IMG/VR virus record: IMGVR_UViG_3300048023_000226
Span: 1 to 55,642 of that record
DNA length: 55,642 nt
DNA from: a virus
Reading direction: 5' to 3' (one strand)
Part shown: piece by piece, positions 53,619 through 55,642 of the stretch
How the letters are laid out: every line of letters begins with the position of its first letter
How positions within the stretch are numbered: position 1 is the stretch's first letter
Notes under the pieces: model-generated
Seen by the model: the letters and a program-made list of their open reading frames with translations, nothing else
What the model was told of the DNA's origin: nothing
Databases searched by the model: none
Translations under genes and position numbers: made by a program

Positions 53619-54005
53619 ATGAGAGACAACAGTAAACCACCTGCTATCTTTGACGATGAGCAGAAGAAAAACTTTGTTCATGAACAAGATTATGAATATT
53701 CTCGTGACACTTATTATGACCTAATTGAAAAGGGTCGTGAGTCTCTAGAGCTCATGATTGAAGTCGCACGTGAGAGTGAACACCCTCGTGCGTTTGAGGT
53801 TCTATCTGGTATGATCAAAGGCATCGCAGATGTTAATGATAAACTAATGGATCTTAACAAGAAACAGAAAGAACTTACTAAAGAAGATAGACCTTCCGAA
53901 GCCGCAACTACTAATAATAATCTATTCGTCGGTTCCACCACAGACCTTCAGCGTATGCTGATGGGTGATGAAAAAACTATAGACCACGACGACGAAGATG
54001 AGTAG
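53619..54005 (+). CDS. gp16: Terminase small subunit gp16
   Basis: A 128-residue protein (T4: 164). The central helical region (YYDLIEKGRESLELMIEVAR, then ESEHPRAFEVLSGMIKGIAD, NDKLMDLNKKQKEL) matches the gp16 coiled core that forms a ring and stimulates packaging by gp17. A NNNLFVGSTTDLQRMLMG segment resembles the C-terminal region that contacts gp17. It overlaps gp17 by 8 bases. Confidence 0.9.
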   Translation: MRDNSKPPAIFDDEQKKNFVHEQDYEYSRDTYYDLIEKGRESLELMIEVARESEHPRAFEVLSGMIKGIADVNDKLMDLNKKQKELTKEDRPSEAATTNNNLFVGSTTDLQRMLMGDEKTIDHDDEDE

Positions 54006-55608
54006 TTATACAAAAAACTCTTACTTAGGTAATCCATTAGTAAAGAAAGATGGTGTCGCAGAAGAGTGGGACGCCAAGAAACTACGTGAGTATAAGAAAT
54101 GCATGAAAAACCCAGCATATTTCTGTAAGAAGTATGTCAAGGTCATTCATCTAGACAAAGGTTTAGTTCCATTTAAACTATATGATTATCAAGAACAAAT
54201 GTTCGAACACTTCAGTGATAATCGGTTTTCTATTGTACTGGCATGTCGACAGTCTGGTAAGTCCATCTCATCCGTAGGATACCTTTTATGGTACACCTTA
54301 TTTCACCCAGAGAAAACCATTGCAATCCTTGCAAATAAAGGCGCAACTGCACGTGAGATGTTGGCACGTGTGACACTCATGTTGGAAAATCTTCCGTTCT
54401 TTTTACAGCCAGGATGCAAGGCGCTTAATAAAGGGTCATTAGAATTCTCGAACAACTCTCGTATTGTCGCAGCTGCAACATCTGGATCATCCATTCGTGG
54501 TATGTCGGTTAACCTTCTATTCTTAGATGAGTTTGCGTTTGTAGAGAATGCCGCTGAGTTCTACACATCTACATATCCAGTAATCTCATCTGGTAAAGAT
54601 ACAAAGGTTATCATAACAAGTACTGCTAACGGTATCGGTAACACGTATCAGAAACTATGGGAAGGTGCCGTGCAAGGAGTGAATGAGTATAAACCATTCC
54701 GTGTAGACTGGTGGGATGTACCTGGCCGTGATGATAAATGGAAAGCACAAACAATTGCTAACACATCTCAATTACAGTTTGATCAAGAGTTTGGTAATAC
54801 TTTCTTTGGTACTGGTAATACTCTTATTGAGGGTCAAGTACTTCTAGATTTACGTGCCAGAGAACCTATCCATCGGTATGAAGGTGGAGATCTTTTAGTG
54901 TATCAAGAACCTATCGAAGAACACCAGTATATCATGACTGTCGATGTTTGTCAAGGGCGAGGTCAGGATTATTCTACATTTAATATAATTGACGTATCGG
55001 TTCAACCTTTCAAGCAGGTTTGTGTATACCGCAATAATAGAATATCACCGATACTATATCCTAATATTATATACAAGTATGCGACAGTATACAACGAGGC
55101 GTATGTCGTCGTAGAGAATAATGACCAAGGTATGGTAGTGTGCGTAGGTCTTTATCAGGATCTAGAATATGAGAATATTCACCTAGAGTCTGCAATAAAA
55201 GCAGATGCTATCGGTATTCGTATGGATAGAAAGGTAAAGAGAATAGGATGCTCTTCAATTAAGGATATTATTGAAGGTCACAAACTAGATATTGTTGATG
55301 AGAATACTATCATGGAGATATCTACATTCGTATCCAGAGGAACATCATTTGAGGCCAGTGATGGTAATCATGATGACTTGATGATGAATCTAGTAATGTT
55401 TGGATACTTTGTTGGGACGCAATCGTTCGGTAATGTTGCTGACGTTAATATCAAACAGATGTTGTTTGATCAGCGGATGAAAGAGATTGAGGATGATATA
55501 CCGCCGTTCGGAATTATCGATGATGGTAGTGATTACATTCCAACCGAAGATAGATATGACCCTTATAGCACAGCTGGATGGAAAGACTACGAACCCGACT
55601 TATGGTAA
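53998..55608 (+). CDS. gp17: Terminase large subunit gp17
   Basis: A 536-residue packaging motor (T4: 610). The ATPase domain has Walker A CRQSGKS (83-89), Walker B LLFLDE (173-178) and coupling motif ITSTANG (about 206-212). The nuclease domain has D316 in TVDVCQGRG, E373 in VVENNDQG and D459-D460 in GNHDDLMMN, the expected acidic triad. It cuts the concatemer and pumps DNA into the prohead. It is complete and ends 12 bases before the next late promoter. The N-terminus is shorter than T4's. Confidence 0.97.
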   Translation: MSSYTKNSYLGNPLVKKDGVAEEWDAKKLREYKKCMKNPAYFCKKYVKVIHLDKGLVPFKLYDYQEQMFEHFSDNRFSIVLACRQSGKSISSVGYLLWYTLFHPEKTIAILANKGATAREMLARVTLMLENLPFFLQPGCKALNKGSLEFSNNSRIVAAATSGSSIRGMSVNLLFLDEFAFVENAAEFYTSTYPVISSGKDTKVIITSTANGIGNTYQKLWEGAVQGVNEYKPFRVDWWDVPGRDDKWKAQTIANTSQLQFDQEFGNTFFGTGNTLIEGQVLLDLRAREPIHRYEGGDLLVYQEPIEEHQYIMTVDVCQGRGQDYSTFNIIDVSVQPFKQVCVYRNNRISPILYPNIIYKYATVYNEAYVVVENNDQGMVVCVGLYQDLEYENIHLESAIKADAIGIRMDRKVKRIGCSSIKDIIEGHKLDIVDENTIMEISTFVSRGTSFEASDGNHDDLMMNLVMFGYFVGTQSFGNVADVNIKQMLFDQRMKEIEDDIPPFGIIDDGSDYIPTEDRYDPYSTAGWKDYEPDLW

Positions 55609-55620
55609 ATATTCGGAAAG

Positions 55621-55628
55621 TATAAATA
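55621..55628 (+). promoter_or_regulatory. T4-type late promoter for the gene after gp17
   Basis: GTATAAATAG lies at the very end of the window. In T4-like order the next gene is the tail sheath gp18, whose start is outside the window. Confidence 0.83.
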
Positions 55629-55642
55629 GATACATTGATTTA

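Overview
The window is a late-gene segment of a T4-like contractile-tailed phage (myovirus) of the kind found in marine bacteria. The evidence is a T4-type baseplate, neck and terminase gene set, T4-type late promoters (TATAAATA) at transcription-unit boundaries, and several marine T4-like hallmarks: a gp32 without the T4 zinc-site cysteines, a gp5 without a lysozyme domain, 2OG-oxygenase-like genes, and very long repetitive fibres. There are no photosynthesis or other host-metabolism genes here, so the host cannot be named. No tRNA, insertion sequence, integrase or CRISPR was seen.

Layout. (1) 1-1152: the 3' part of the ssDNA-binding protein gene 32 and a small membrane/SAP-like gene, closed by a strong terminator. 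(2) 6014-1151, minus strand: a methyltransferase, head-completion gp4, a conserved virion-associated gene, a gp19/gp54-type tail-tube protein, a gp26-family chaperone with a likely -1 frameshift extension, and a probable tape measure protein. (3) 6067-14568, plus strand: baseplate genes gp48, gp53, gp27, gp5, an unknown coiled-coil protein, gp25, gp6 and a gp7-like gene. (4) 14583-20059: a cassette of a giant collagen-like fibre, a 2OG-oxygenase-like protein and a glycosyltransferase, sitting inside the baseplate gene order. (5) 20110-32858: gp8, a 2127-residue DUF4815/gp10-like protein, fibre proteins and a fibre chaperone. (6) 33012-39935: a 1639-residue protein made mostly of tetrapeptide repeats, followed by a charged protein, a second glycosyltransferase and a second oxygenase-like protein. 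(7) 40011-51071: small beta-rich virion proteins and two giant coiled-coil fibres. (8) 51185-55608: neck gp13 and gp14, tail completion gp15, and terminase gp16 and gp17, ending at a late promoter for the next gene (probably the tail sheath).

How the genes work together. The minus-strand block would make the tail tube initiator, chaperone and ruler. The plus-strand block makes the baseplate. The long fibres attach to the baseplate, and gp13-gp17 close the neck and package DNA.

The main novelty candidates are: (a) a T TTT TTT slippery heptamer at the end of the gp26-family gene, giving a G/GT-like frameshift directly before the tape measure gene; (b) two separate 'giant repeat fibre + GT-A glycosyltransferase + 2OG oxygenase' cassettes, suggesting phage-encoded hydroxylation and glycosylation of fibres, with all collagen-domain lysines in Gly-X-Lys-Gly; (c) the tetrapeptide-repeat protein itself. 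All functional statements come from reading the sequence and from family knowledge; no database search was run.
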